DNA from: Diplodia intermedia
Taxonomy: Eukaryota; Ascomycota; Dothideomycetes; Botryosphaeriales; Botryosphaeriaceae
Length of the DNA stretch: 64,000 nucleotides
Reading direction: 5' to 3'
NCBI GenBank assembly: GCA_021495925.1
Contig: JAKEKT010000102.1
Coordinates: 1 to 64,000 of the forward strand
A program made the translations under genes and the position numbers. Position 1 is the first letter of the stretch; every line of letters starts with the position of its first letter. Under the pieces are notes generated by a model. The model had not been told where the DNA came from, did no database searches, and saw nothing but the letters and a program-made list of their open reading frames with translations. Shown here one piece after another: positions 1 to 10,570 of the stretch.

Positions 1-72
1 TGCGGCTCCATCTCAGCCGATGAACCGCCCCTGCGCATTAAGCGAAGCCTGAGGGAGAAGATCGTATCTTAA
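1..72 (+). CDS. Possible C-terminal tail of a gene running in from the left
   Basis: Frame 1 is open from the first base to a TAA at 70-72. It encodes 23 residues ending in a basic stretch (LRIKRSLREKIVS). With only 23 codons visible no family can be assigned. It is kept because the following bases look like a 3' region: T-rich, and broken in all frames soon after. A chance open frame of this length is also quite possible. Confidence 0.25.
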   Translation, partial: CGSISADEPPLRIKRSLREKIVS

Positions 73-865
73 CGCCATGTTTCCAGGCCTACGTCACCCC
101 CGAGGGCCCGCCCTCCGTGGCTCCCCAGAACCTTGCTTCTGGCAGGTAAATTTTTGCCATTTCTCCCGAGCGCTTTAGATTCCACCTCTTTGTTTTTTTT
201 GGTTTTTTTTTTTGGCAGCTTTGCTAGAGATTGATGATAATGCCATGGCCCTTTTTTTTTTCTCTCTCTCTCTTGGTCCGTCTCCGGTTCACTATGGTTG
301 CCTGCCGGGTGTGATCGACAACGATTCCCTTCCCTCGACCCGGCGTTTGACTGCTTTACGTTTGGTACGGATAGGTAGAATGCCTCACAAACAATACCCA
401 GAAAACATCTGTTTCATCTTCTCTCTCCTACGTGCGATATTTAGCGTCGGTTCGGAAATTCATCTCGCTCATACGGACGGAAACCATGAGTGCTCTCCAC
501 CTTTTCGAAACATCAAAGATTTGATCGGCCGCGGCTGATGTGAGCAGCGTGCTGACGCAGTCGACAAATCTCAACATGAGCAATACGACACTGTTCTGCA
601 TTATTAGACAATACTACATCCAAACCGGTTTACACGTTTGAACCCAGCTACTATCACACTCCATTTTCCTTTACCCCCTTCTTCTCTCCTTTCACATACC
701 ATCGCCCCATCAATACGAGCCAGCCAAACCCCAACAGCTGTGACGCGACCGTATATATATATACATACATCTATAATCCACAAAACATACCGCACCTTCC
801 CCACCCACCCACATCAACAAGACGCCCCAGACCACAACCGCAAACCCATCTCTTCCCCTCCCCTC
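73..865. other. Intergenic, no gene seen
   Basis: This stretch contains two T-rich runs near 190-215 and 251-260, a short AT alternation near 751-762, and C-rich sequence towards the MSC7-like stop codon. The 108-codon open frame at 212-538 has no recognisable domain and ordinary low-complexity composition. It probably holds the 3' UTRs of the genes on both sides. Confidence 0.5.
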
Positions 866-2904
866 CTAAACCCCAACGACCCTCCTCAACCCCGCCACCT
901 TCCTCCCCAGACTCTCTCCGTACCCCAACTCGACGACCCCGCACGCGACCTGCCACGCGCGGCGCATGTCGGCGACGGGCACGCGCAGCTCGGGCGGGAT
1001 GCCCGTCTCGATCCAGCCGGGGAAGCGATCCCTGCAGACGGCCTTTGTGTTGCACAGGCCGCGCAGGCCCTCCTCGCCGGCGAAGCGGCCGTGGCCGGAG
1101 CCCTTGACGCCGCCGAACGGCAGCTGGACGGCGTAGTAGACGGCGAAGTCGTTGACGCTGACCATGCCCGACTCGACCTCGTCGACGACCAAGTCGAGGT
1201 CGGACTGGCGCGCGCCGAAGACGGAGGCGCCGAGGCCGTATTCGGTCGAGTTTGCGACCGCGACCGCGTCGGCGACCGACGCGGCGCGCATGAGGAGGAG
1301 GACGGGGGCGAAGCACTCGGTCTGCGCGATGCGCATGGCGGGTGTGACGTCGGCGAGGAGCGTGGGGGCGAAGTAGTGGCCGGAAGGGTGGTCGGGGTGG
1401 GCGTAGCGGCGGCCGCCGGCGACGAGGCGGGCGCCCTGGGCGACGGCGTCGGCGATGAGGGACTCGAGGGCGTCGAAGCCCGCGGCGGAGATGCTGGCGC
1501 CGACGTCGATGCTGGAGGTCGAGTCGGGCGAGTTTTCGAGGGAGAGGACGGAGCCGGAGCGTAGGGCGCGGATGCGGGGGGTCAGGAAGTCGAGCAGGCG
1601 GTCGTAGGCTTTGGGGAGGGCGACGACGCGCTCGATGCCGATGCAGTTCTGGCCGGCGGCTTGGAAGACGCCGCGGAGGAGAATGTGTCCGACTTTCTCG
1701 AGGTCGCGCACGTCGTCCAAGATGATGGCGGCGTCCTTGCCGCCCAGCTCCACGCAGACGGGGGTGAGCGATTTCGCTGCCGATTCGCAGACTTTGTGCG
1801 CGACGGGGCGCGAGCCGATGAAAGTCAGGTGCGAGATACCAGGGTGGGAAGTAAAGTGGCCTGCAACATCGGGCCAAGTGACGACGGATTGGACGAGGGA
1901 GGAGGCGTACGACCCGTAACCGCAAGCGGAGAGGGCACCGTGGACTATGCGGGTGAAGTATTGGGATGACCATGCGGTTTGCTCGGAAACTTTTACGATG
2001 ACAGCGTTTCCGGAGAACAGGGCTGATATTATGGGACCGACAAGGTTGTGGAACTGTAAAGCGATCAGAGAAGCAAAGGATCAAGGCTTCCAAAGGTTCA
2101 TACGGGATAGCTAAAGAGCAAAGTCAGTTTCAAAATTCTGACACGCAGGAGGGGGATGCCTACTTCCAGCTCACGCACGCCGCCACCACTCCCAGCGGCT
2201 CCCATCTAACCTCGTTCTTCTTGTACATCATGAGGAAATTAGTCGGTCTGCTCTCAGGAGTCAAAGCCTTCTCGCCGTGGTCGATGGTCCACTTGAGCTT
2301 CTCCGCTGTGACCAGAATCTCGCCGAAGCTCGAGTCAACCCGAGTCTTGCCGCTATCCAAACACGCTGCGGTGGAGATGTTTTGCTGGTTCTCGAGCACG
2401 AACCTGGCGCGATCTTAGCATCATTGTCCAGCTTCTGAGAGCTAAACCCATCCTAGGATGTACGCACTTGAGCATAGTCTTCAGGACCTGCCTTCTCTCG
2501 GAGAAGGTGGTAGTCTTCCATTCTTTCTGCGCCTCCTTTGCGCGCGCAACCGAGTTGTCAATGTCCTTCTCGGAGGCTGGCGTGATCTGGTCGAGGAACT
2601 GGCCGGTCGCGGGAGCGTAGCACTGGATGTCGTTGGAGCCGGTGATCTGTAGCAATTGGAGAGTAATTAGTCCGGGTTCAGCAAGCACGCTCAGGCGGAG
2701 GCAAACCTTGAGAGAAGGCTGGTCAAGAACCCTCCCCTTCCAGCCAGACGAGCATTGCTCCGGTGGTTCGACCGAGTAGTCGACAGCGGCTTCGACGTCG
2801 TACGTGTACCAGGTGAAGCAGAAGAGCGTTGTCAGAGCTATGGTGGCGAGCACGAGATAGCCCTCAGGGCCATTGAGGCTCTCGGAGAGGGTTGCGGCGT
2901 CCAT
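866..2904 (-). CDS. MSC7: MSC7-type membrane-anchored aldehyde dehydrogenase
   Basis: Exons: 2904-2707, 2646-2468, 2403-2164, 2104-2110 (7 nt) and 2053-866. Together they give 603 aa. All four introns are 50-64 bp with GT-AG ends. A hydrophobic segment near residues 15-38 is followed by a full aldehyde dehydrogenase domain. The general-base Glu lies in ELGGKD (about E310) and the nucleophilic Cys in GQNC (about C345), and the C-terminal PFGGVKGSG motif is present, so the enzyme looks catalytically intact. An N-terminal membrane anchor before an ALDH domain is the architecture of yeast Msc7 and its filamentous-fungal relatives; the substrate is not known to me. The start at 2904 puts the anchor at the N-terminus; upstream in-frame ATGs add only Pro/Ser/Ala-rich sequence. 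The 7-nt exon restores the WNYPFHN motif (Asn from the junction, plus Tyr-Pro), which is strong support for it. The neighbouring gene on the same strand is unrelated. Confidence 0.88.
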
Positions 2905-3743
2905 TGGCAGGGCGGTGGTGCGAGTCGAGCCCGCGGGAGAAGACGCACGAGCGAAGGAGCTCGGTGGTGGAGCCGGGGCAGACGCGCCTGCGCGATCTGC
3001 AGGGTCCGTCCGTGATCCTCCCCGGCAACTACTTTTTGTTTTGCCATAACCCGTGGGGCTGATCGGAAATGTTTGATGAACCTCATATACCAGCATTTGA
3101 GAATTTGCCTACCTTGTGTGTTCGAGCATCAGGATTAAGTTATTACTGCCTCCATGTCTGCCCATGCACATCTGCATGCCTGGTCACATACACTGTAGCC
3201 ACTGGTTATTCGGCCCTTATTGATGGCCAATCAGTTCAGTCAGAGGAAAGGGGGCTACCCATTACTGCCATTGTTTATTGGCTACGGAGTTCGAATGTTT
3301 GGTAAAAATATTTGCCTATTCGTTGTGTTGTTTGCTGGCAACAGATTCAAGCCGGATGCCGACTCGTCCATTGCCGGGATAAACCTCAAAGCACTAATCA
3401 AATTATTTTTCGGTTATCAGTCCAAGCAAGAAAGTCGACAGATCTATCAGGACCATCGCCCAGCGGCTGTATCCTGATTGCTGTAGGTATGAACCTCAGG
3501 AGCTTCCTTCCGTCTCTGAAATCCGGGAAAAGAAAATCACCGCGTATCTCGGTCCGCTGTACTTCAGTACGCCGTCTCTTGCTAAGCCAGTTGAATACGA
3601 CGGCTGCACAGATTGTAGTATAGCCATAGTGCTGGGTTTCTGGATTCTCAGGGTCTCAAGTATGTATGTTGTTGGTGCACCCGGCAAGTCCCGAGGATTC
3701 ATCCCAAGCTTCAATCTAATGTGAGCGGCTTAAACCGAAGCCC
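2905..3743. other. Intergenic between MSC7-like promoter and DUF262 3' end
   Basis: This should hold the MSC7-like promoter and the 3' UTR of the DUF262 gene. A plus-strand frame is open from 3398 to a TGA at about 3722 (roughly 108 codons). It follows a CTAAT and pyrimidine-rich tract ending in CAG at 3418-3420, resembling a 3' splice site. The translation resembles nothing I know and I found no convincing 5' exon, so it is not called as a gene. Confidence 0.4.
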
Positions 3744-5910
3744 TCACACATCCAGAACCTTTTCTTCCTTCACCTTCACTCTCTTCGAAGTATGTGGCTT
3801 GAATGTCGCCAAAAGATTCTCTGCCGCTTCACCACTTTCGTCACCCGAGATCTCGATCACCGATACTGAAGCTGCCGTCTCCGATTGCTGGTTTACAGCC
3901 CTAGGTGTACAAGCTGTGAGAGGCTTTCGGTCCGAAGGAATGGCTGTTTTGTCGACTGATCCTTGAACTGTAGATATGCTGGAAGCCGGTTCTTGTATTG
4001 TAGATGCATAACTCACTGAAGGAGGTTGCGCTCCTTCCTGGCGTTTGAAATTGGAGCCCGACGTCGTGAAGCGTGCCAGTTTCCTTTTTCTACTGATACC
4101 ATGAGGCTCTGGTCTATTCATCTGTTCAAGTTGGTCTGCCATGGAAGTGGCGGTGTTCTCCCGTGGCTGAGCTTCCACACGTTCGGGCTGAAAACTTGCT
4201 GGCGGACTACTGGCAGATGATGCTACCTCTGGACCATGATACAGCGTGAATCGCCGGTCACTGGAAAGGTTTTGGACTGAATGTGCTGATACTGCACGTT
4301 GTGCGCTTGTAGGCGTCGTTGAAGATGGTTCAGGGTCCGTGTCTCCACCCATGAGTATATGAGCTGGATCAATTGCAGGGCTCAAGCGGGCAAGCTTTTG
4401 AGTAAGGATGGTCCGAATTGCGACCAATGTATCGTTAGGCGTCCCCCTGGGCGTTGGCGTCTGCGAAAGAGTTGTAGAAGGTCTTGCCTCGTGTTCGTGT
4501 TGAGGCAAGAGGCTTTCTATAAATGGCCACACGCAGTCCCAAGACGATTTGTTCATCCGTAAGTCCTTAAGACACTGTCGTAGGTAAAGACGCATGACCC
4601 GAATGCTCTCGAGAAGGAACAGATTGCCTTCATCATTCAAATGCAGAGAAATCAGGACAGTAGTTGCCATGAACTCGAGTGGCGAGAAGAGTCTCGCATG
4701 GGAATACTGATTGTTCAGGAAAGTTGCCAGGTCAACCTCGATCAACTCGTCGAATTTCATGTATGTCTGGCGAATTTTCTCCTTCGTTCCAGCGTTGTAT
4801 TCTTCCAAATTCTTGAGAAGAGCTTTGATGGTCGCGGTCTGTGTACTGAAGCTGGGAGTGTGTCCATCACCAAGGCTGCGTTTGACCTCAATGATTTGGC
4901 CAAAGGACGTAAGAATGTTGTTGAAATTCACGCCTCGCTTCGTCCCGGACAATCCGCTCACTAGAGAGAAATCCCGTTCGTAGAGTTTTGCGAAGCCCTG
5001 CCACGGGCCAGTTGTAGCTCGGAACTTTTCGGCGTTCGTCAGCTGCACTCCCTTCTGGACACGGGAGAACAGGTCTTCCTCTTGAGCTCTTTGGAGATTA
5101 GGGTACTCGTAAATGATGAGTTGTCGGTCCCGGAAGGATGCTTTGACATGTTCGGGAATGATACGACGACTATTCCTGTTCGCAGATTGGGTGTAATACC
5201 TGCAAAGGTAAGCGCCGCGACAAACATGGCCAGTAGCTATACTTACCAGACAGATCCACGGCGGTCATGGCACCCGATCTTGCCATCGATGAATGCCTTT
5301 ACCGAGGATAAGCGCTGTTTACCATCAACGCAGACACGCTTGACGCGGGCTGTGCCGTCGCTATTACGAGTGATCTGGCGGTTGAAGATGATGGGAGGGA
5401 TGTAGTGGTTATCTATGGCTGTGAGAAAGTCGTCGACGCGGAAATGGAGCAGAGGACAACTCACCAATGACCGAGTCAATGAGACCCACCATACGTTCTT
5501 TGTTCCACACAACGTCTCTTTGGTACTCGGGATTAAGATCGACGTTTTCGTTGTCCAGCAAGTCTGTTGATGTGAGCATTGTTAATGTTGGTATTGATAG
5601 ACCCCTCACCTATCAGATTTTGCAGCGAGCGATGCTCAACCCGGGGAGCTGGGAGGCTCTGCCTTGATTGGAATGCGCGTGAGTTGTCTCCCTCGTCGTC
5701 TTCGTCTTCGTCTGTCTCACTTTCCACTTTGACCTGGCGAAGTTGGCTTGAGGTGCTCATGTCAAGAGAATCGCTGCTGAGGACGCTTGTGGGGTGGCGC
5801 TCACGCTGCAGCGCAAAGTCTGCATTACTGGCGCGATCGCCGCTGCGTGGGCCCAGCCGAGCTTCAGCATTTGAAGTGTTGGGTTGAGCTGCCGCCAACG
5901 ACGTTGCCAT
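3744..5910 (-). CDS. DUF262 (GmrSD N-terminal / ParB-like fold) protein with disordered tails
   Basis: Exons: 5910-5610, 5563-5465, 5418-5247 and 5199-3744, giving 675 aa. Introns are 46, 46 and 47 bp. The core carries the two signatures of DUF262: PEYQR (residues 112-116) followed by VVW, and DGKQRL (165-170), the counterpart of the bacterial DGQQRL motif. A helical region follows (VQKGVQL...AEKF). In bacteria this domain is the N-terminal half of GmrSD-type modification-dependent enzymes; its role in fungi is unknown to me. Residues 1-100 and about 330-675 are Ser/Pro/Thr-rich and probably disordered. They hold SUMO-related motifs: VKVE (60-63), VKEE (667-670) and a hydrophobic SIM-like VIEI followed by acidic residues (638-645). 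An in-frame ATG at 6057 would add 49 residues. 5910 was chosen because the added part is not conserved-looking. No C-terminal HNH (DUF1524) domain is visible. Confidence 0.82.
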
Positions 5911-6378
5911 TGCCTGGGAGACGTGAGTAAGTGAAAACCACGCGCGCACCGCGCCTCTGATCGCTGTATGTGGTTGAGGCGCAGATAGGTCAGCAGAGAT
6001 GCGGGTCAAGGCGCGGATGGTGTCGGAGAGACTGTAGGGCGATAGGGAAAGTGCCACGGGTCCACACTAGTCCAAAAGTGGACGCATGCATGGATTGCGA
6101 TAGGCATCCTGACCCTCCGGTCCTGGAAGGAAAGAGTCAACGACGAGCCACGGATACTTTCATTCCTTGCCGTGCAGTCATCCTAGTTGAATCTAAAGTA
6201 ATAAGCGAGATAGCGGGAGGATTCCGCAGGTTGCAGCTGTTGCTTACACCATTTCCAAATTGAGGCGGATTACAAATAAAGCGTAGCGATGCAACTGATC
6301 CATCACTCTATATCTTTAGCCTTTATCAATATCAAACATCTCCGCCGAGTGCACAGTTCCCTCCGCAGTTTAAACTCG

Positions 6379-7086
6379 ATGCGTCCCGGCGATCCGGAAA
6401 TGCCCTCAATCATTGAACGACCCCCACCCGAGGCCGTCACATATGACCTATCATACTCAGATCGTGTTTTAATCACCCTCCCCACCGGATCCACATGGTC
6501 GAGCGGACTCCATTGGCACGAGCAGCATGTCGAATACCTGCGCGTCATCAAAGGAAAAGTGCGTGTACGGCTCTGAGACAAGGTGCAGGCTGTCTCGGCA
6601 CCAGAAAATGGGGGTGTGAGGGAAATCAAAGTCGAGAAGAACACGCGCCATGAATGGAGCAGGGAAGCGGCGGATGGTGGAGATGTCGTGGTCATGGAAA
6701 GAACCGAGCCGCAAGATGGAGAAAAGGCAATCTTCTTCTGGAACCTCAACGGAGTGATATTGGACGCGCAAGCAGAATCCAGAGCGCAGGGCTTCTCGTT
6801 CCTGAGGGAATTTCGCGTACTTGTGCAACTTTTTACCATCTTTCGATCGTTGGACAACTTTCCAATCCTCGTGGATCTGGCTGGATCAAGAGTGGGCGGC
6901 TACCTCAAGACAGTGCACCCGAGTCTGCTCCTCCAGGTCGAATGGATCATGACCCACTTCTTGCTGGAGGCGGTGGCTATTCTGGCCTTTGCGTGGGGGT
7001 TAGAACCGGTGCAAGAAAAGTATACTCCACAGGATGCTTTCAACAATTGGCAAGACAGGGCAGCCGGGAAGCCAAAACACGAATGA
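6379..7086 (+). pseudogene. Cupin-fold protein with C-terminal membrane segment, interrupted by an in-frame UGA
   Basis: One reading frame runs from ATGs at 6289, 6379 and 6400 to a TGA at 7084-7086. A single TGA at 6574-6576 interrupts it. Before the stop lies the metal-site half of a cupin (HWHEQHVEYLRVIKG); after it the same frame continues the cupin barrel (NTRHEW). It then enters a hydrophobic helix (about 6920-7010) and a polar tail ending in KPKHE. Fungal proteins with a small cupin followed by a membrane helix are common; their function is unclear. In the family a Gly is usual at the stop position, so a GGA to TGA change is the simplest explanation. No GT-AG intron spans the stop and keeps the frame. 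Alternatives are a real truncated protein, a sequencing error, or readthrough, although the UGA-GAC context is not a known readthrough motif. Confidence 0.6.
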
Positions 7087-7436
7087 TTGCCCTCTACGGT
7101 TGGATCCTCAGCAAAGAACGCAATTGACACAATCAGTCAGTCTTGATGAATAGCCGATCAACCCCCGCCCGAGCCTGGTGGGGCAAGTGTTCTGCGATCC
7201 ACGGCGGCGGCGCGGATCGTTGCACGGACAGACGGCGGCTTGGAGCTCAGCACGGTGGTCAAGCGCCGGACGGCAGGAATGCAAGAGGCAGTGGCAAATG
7301 TCTTCAATTGCACGGCGATCGATGGTGGTGTAGGTAGTCAAGCTGCCGTGTGCATGACATCATTCGCCGAGTCGCGATTGCGGGGCTGCTCTCCGCCGAT
7401 GGACCGCGGCTTCCCTTACAACGCGCCCGACACACC

Positions 7437-8527
7437 ATGCGCCCTTTCCTTAACAACGCCTCCCGCATCCTCCGTACAGCTCCAGCCCGCCCCATCAATT
7501 GCTTCTCACCTCACTTCAGGAAGCCGTTCGCCATCCGACCCAGACTCTCCTGCACAATGGCGTCCCAGCATTCCCTTGCCTGTGAGCTCCACCTTATCGC
7601 CCCCCACCTTCATCCTAGCTGAGAGCTCACCCCAACCCCAGGTTGCACCATCCCGCCCGTTGTCACCGAGGGCTACGAGCCCAAGGGCGAGTACATCACC
7701 ATCGATGGCCTGAAGACTTGTGAGTCGTTCTGCTTGCACTGCGATCGCTCCAACTCACAAATCCAACTAGATCGCACCGGCCCTGCGGATGCAAAGCATG
7801 CCATCTTGATCATCTACGACATCTTCGGCTTTTTCCCCCAGACCATCCAGGGTGCCGATATCCTCGCCACTTCCGACAAGGATCGCAAATACCAGGTCTT
7901 CATGCCCGACTTCTTCGAGGGCAAGCCTGCCGATATTTCTTGGTACCCTCCGGACAACGAGGAGAAGGGCAAGAAGCTGGGCGACTTCTTCGCTGGCCCC
8001 GCCGCCCCGCCCAAAACCATATCCCGCATTCCCAAGATTGTCGACGAGATTAACAGCAAGCACAGCGCCATCTCGGCCTGGGGTATTCTCGGATTCTGCT
8101 GGGGTGGAAAGGTACAACATAGTCTCTGCACTGCGCTCAACCCTCCATACTAACCTGGGCTGCAGGTCACCAACCTCTCCTCTACCGAAGGCACCAAGTT
8201 CAAGGCTGCCGTCGCTGCGCACCCCGCCATGGTCGATCCTGCCGACGCCCCCAAGGTCACCATTCCATTCCTGATGCTGCCGTCAAAGGATGAAGACAAG
8301 GAGGCGGTCAAATCCTGGCAGCAGGGCCTGAAGGTTAAGGGTCATGTCGAGCCATTTGACGACCAGATCCATGGTTTCATGGCTGCCCGGTAAGCAAGCG
8401 CGCACAGTGCAAGTGGCGTTTAAGTAATTAACAGCCTTGTAGCTCGAACCTGAGCGATGCTCGCGTTAAAGAGGAGTACACACGCGGTTACAAGACTGTC
8501 CTCTCCTGGTTCCACGAGAACTTGTAA
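7437..8527 (+). CDS. Dienelactone hydrolase family protein
   Basis: Exons: 7437-7581, 7642-7719, 7771-8111, 8166-8389 and 8443-8527. This gives 290 aa with introns of 51-60 bp. It is an alpha/beta hydrolase of the DLH family. The nucleophile motif is GFCWGG with Cys (about C184) in place of Ser, as in true dienelactone hydrolases. The triad is completed by a candidate Asp in SKDED (about D230) and His in IHGFMAAR (about H257). The 5' part encodes an Arg-rich, acid-poor leader of about 40 residues (MRPFLNNASRILR...), so the product may be mitochondrial. A second in-frame ATG at 7557 (MASQHS) would give a cytosolic 250-aa form, so the two starts could produce dual localisation. Fungal DLH proteins are linked to aromatic or lactone breakdown, but the substrate here is unknown. 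Confidence 0.85.
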
Positions 8528-9724
8528 GCGCAATATTCCGCTTCGTTGCGAGGGTGAAGTAATGGTACGACGAGGCTGCTGTTCCAATCTCGAGAACGAT
8601 AATGTCCTTGGAGAGAATGTAGCCTTGGTTAACATCTGACTAGGAACGGTCCACCTTCGAAGATCTGAGGGGTGCAACGAAGTTTTATGATAAGATGTCT
8701 AGTCCACGACTATCTTCCATCAATGGTGAAGATCAGACTATCCAATTGATAAATCACATTCGAGGACCATGATGCGCGTTGTCCTTGTTGCGGCGTCAGC
8801 TTTGTTTTTGTTTTGCTTTCGCCCTGCTTGTACCCCACACCGGACTACAAGTGGACCAGGAGCCCTATGCCGTGATGATACGAAATCTTTCTTTCCCCCG
8901 TATACTACTTCAATTCGGAAGGGTCATGGTCGTGCCTTGGGAGTTGTACACATGTTGCTGTCAGAAATGTCTACTCGGCGCACTCTAGGGGCGCACGATC
9001 AAGATAGCCAAGTCTCCTGGCAAGGTCGCGTCAAAAACTACCTGTGGCAATTGGGCAGCCGATGACATCGACGAGCCCCTTAATATTCCTTTTCCTTGTT
9101 CACTGCGGTATAGGGCTGTCGTCATAATGAAAGGAGCGTGCAAAGGTGAGGCTTCAGATCCCATTGCCCCTTTGCATCTAAGGAAAGGTGCGAAGGATGG
9201 GGAATACGCAACACAGCACAGAGCCAAGAGCAAGCTGCGGAGCGAGCTCCAGAACCTGGCGAGATGCTCATCAGAGGCGGAGCTATTTGTGGGTACAAGG
9301 CAGTTGGTACGTGGGGGCGAAGCCGGCTTGGCCTAGGCTGCGCAATGCTAAGCGGGCCGCACCATTGTTAGCCTAAGGCCAAACTGCTCTTAGCCTAAAG
9401 CCACATTATTTAGAATAGGTATACCAAGAAGTTGGTGGAGGCAAATTAGGGCAGGTTCGCAGCCCTAAGGTCTAAGCTTCAGTACTATGTGAAGAACTCG
9501 AGCAGGACGCACTACACCAAAAGTAGTATATCCACGTGGGTCTCCTGGTCTATACTGACGGCTGCGAACCTGCTCTGTCGTTCCTCCTGGGTACATTTTT
9601 GGGCAGCACGACTAACGGAGGCCGTGAAACTTCGTAAAGTCCAACATGGTCAAGACAATCCTTTCAACGAGATATGTTGGGTCGTATCGAGAGATCCGAC
9701 TGAGGAAATGGGGCGGAAGAGGTG
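8528..9724. other. Intergenic with inverted and direct repeats
   Basis: No domain-bearing open frame was found. The 98-codon frame at 8769-9065 starts with a hydrophobic run but then shows no coding character. Near 9359-9402 the motif TTAGCCTAA-G/A-GCCA occurs twice as a direct repeat, just before the inverted repeat described separately. The stretch looks like an old mobile-element scar plus the promoter of the next gene. Confidence 0.4.
9451..9573. repeat. Perfect 14-bp inverted repeat bounding a 123-bp segment
   Basis: GCAGGTTCGCAGCC (9451-9464) is repeated exactly in inverse orientation as GGCTGCGAACCTGC (9560-9573). The 95 bp between the arms has no coding capacity. The layout fits a short MITE-like remnant or solo terminal repeats of a DNA transposon. 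I see no clear target-site duplication next to the arms, and a chance or regulatory inverted repeat cannot be excluded. Confidence 0.45.
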
Positions 9725-9733
9725 TATATATAA
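9725..9733 (+). promoter_or_regulatory. TATA box of the small secreted protein gene
   Basis: TATATATAA lies about 120 bp upstream of the ATG at 9851, followed by a pyrimidine-rich leader with CTCTTCACC just before the start. Position and sequence fit a core promoter of a highly expressed or inducible fungal gene. Confidence 0.55.
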
Positions 9734-9850
9734 TGGCTACTGTGCGGCTTGATGAGGGACACCAAGCAACCATTCTATCCATCAGTTCCAATCGCACCTC
9801 GATCCCAAATCACCACTCTTCTCAATCTCAAATCTACACCCCTCTTCACC

Positions 9851-10396
9851 ATGTTCCACAAGTCAATCATTCCCGCCCTTCTCGCCGTCGGTGCTCTTCA
9901 GCAGGTCACTTTTGCTGCTCCAACAGACACGACCCCGAACACCCTTCAGTCTCGCGCCTGGGACGGAGCGGTCGCGATCCCGGATGGCAAGGACGCCGCG
10001 ATCTCCTACACCTGCGAAAGCGGCGCAGCGGCCGACTGGTCCATCACGAAAGACACCATCAACGAAAACTGCATCACGATCCCCGGCGGTGCCGACAACT
10101 TCGAAATGAACTACAACACCGATGTTTACGCCAGCTTCTCGGTTTGGACTTACGTCAACAGCGGTGAGCATCATTAGATCAACTTGAAAGAAGCATTGCG
10201 CTGACTTGCGATAGATTGCACCGAGATCGACTACGGATGGTTCAAGAACATCTTCGGCAAGACTGGAGTCAGCAGCAGCTACGCCAAAGGCGCGTGCATG
10301 GGCAACCCGTCCTTCGCGGTGCAGGAGAACAAAGACACCGCCAGGTGGAACTCTTTCCAAGTTTCGTTCGTGAAGAGGGAGGACATTGATAGGTGA
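9851..10396 (+). CDS. Small secreted four-cysteine protein
   Basis: Exons 9851-10163 and 10215-10396 are separated by a 51-bp intron, giving 164 aa. The N-terminus is a classic signal peptide (positive MFHK, hydrophobic core, cleavage expected near TFA-APTD, about residue 22). The mature part is about 142 aa with four Cys (in SYTCES, NENCIT, NSDCTE and GACMGN), allowing two disulphides, and many Gly/Asn/Asp. No enzyme motif is visible. Small, secreted, cysteine-containing proteins of this kind are often cell-wall or host-interaction proteins, but nothing here proves an effector role. A strong TATA box lies upstream. I do not recognise the family. Confidence 0.78.
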
Positions 10397-10570
10397 TTTA
10401 CTCGGCTGAGGATATTGGGCTTTTTGTTTTCGTCCGGTTTAGATCTCGTTCATCTTGCGCTTTCTTTCCCCAGCGCTGGGATCGAAACTTTCTTCTTTCT
10501 TCAATATAACCAACGAATGTGATCTCCTGTGATCATTGGCAAATTGCATTTCAAAAGCTTTCCACGTTCC

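Noticed and set aside
638..1564. 308-codon plus-strand open frame
   Set aside because: It is antisense to the aldehyde dehydrogenase exon, with low-complexity Gly/Ala/Glu composition and no domain.
771..2093. 440-codon minus-strand open frame
   Set aside because: It overlaps the last MSC7-like exon in another frame and is Arg/Pro-rich, the shadow expected from GC-rich coding DNA.
6574..6576. UGA as selenocysteine or as part of an intron in the cupin gene
   Set aside because: Ascomycete fungi lack the selenocysteine machinery, and the only nearby GT-AG interval (46 bp) shifts the frame.
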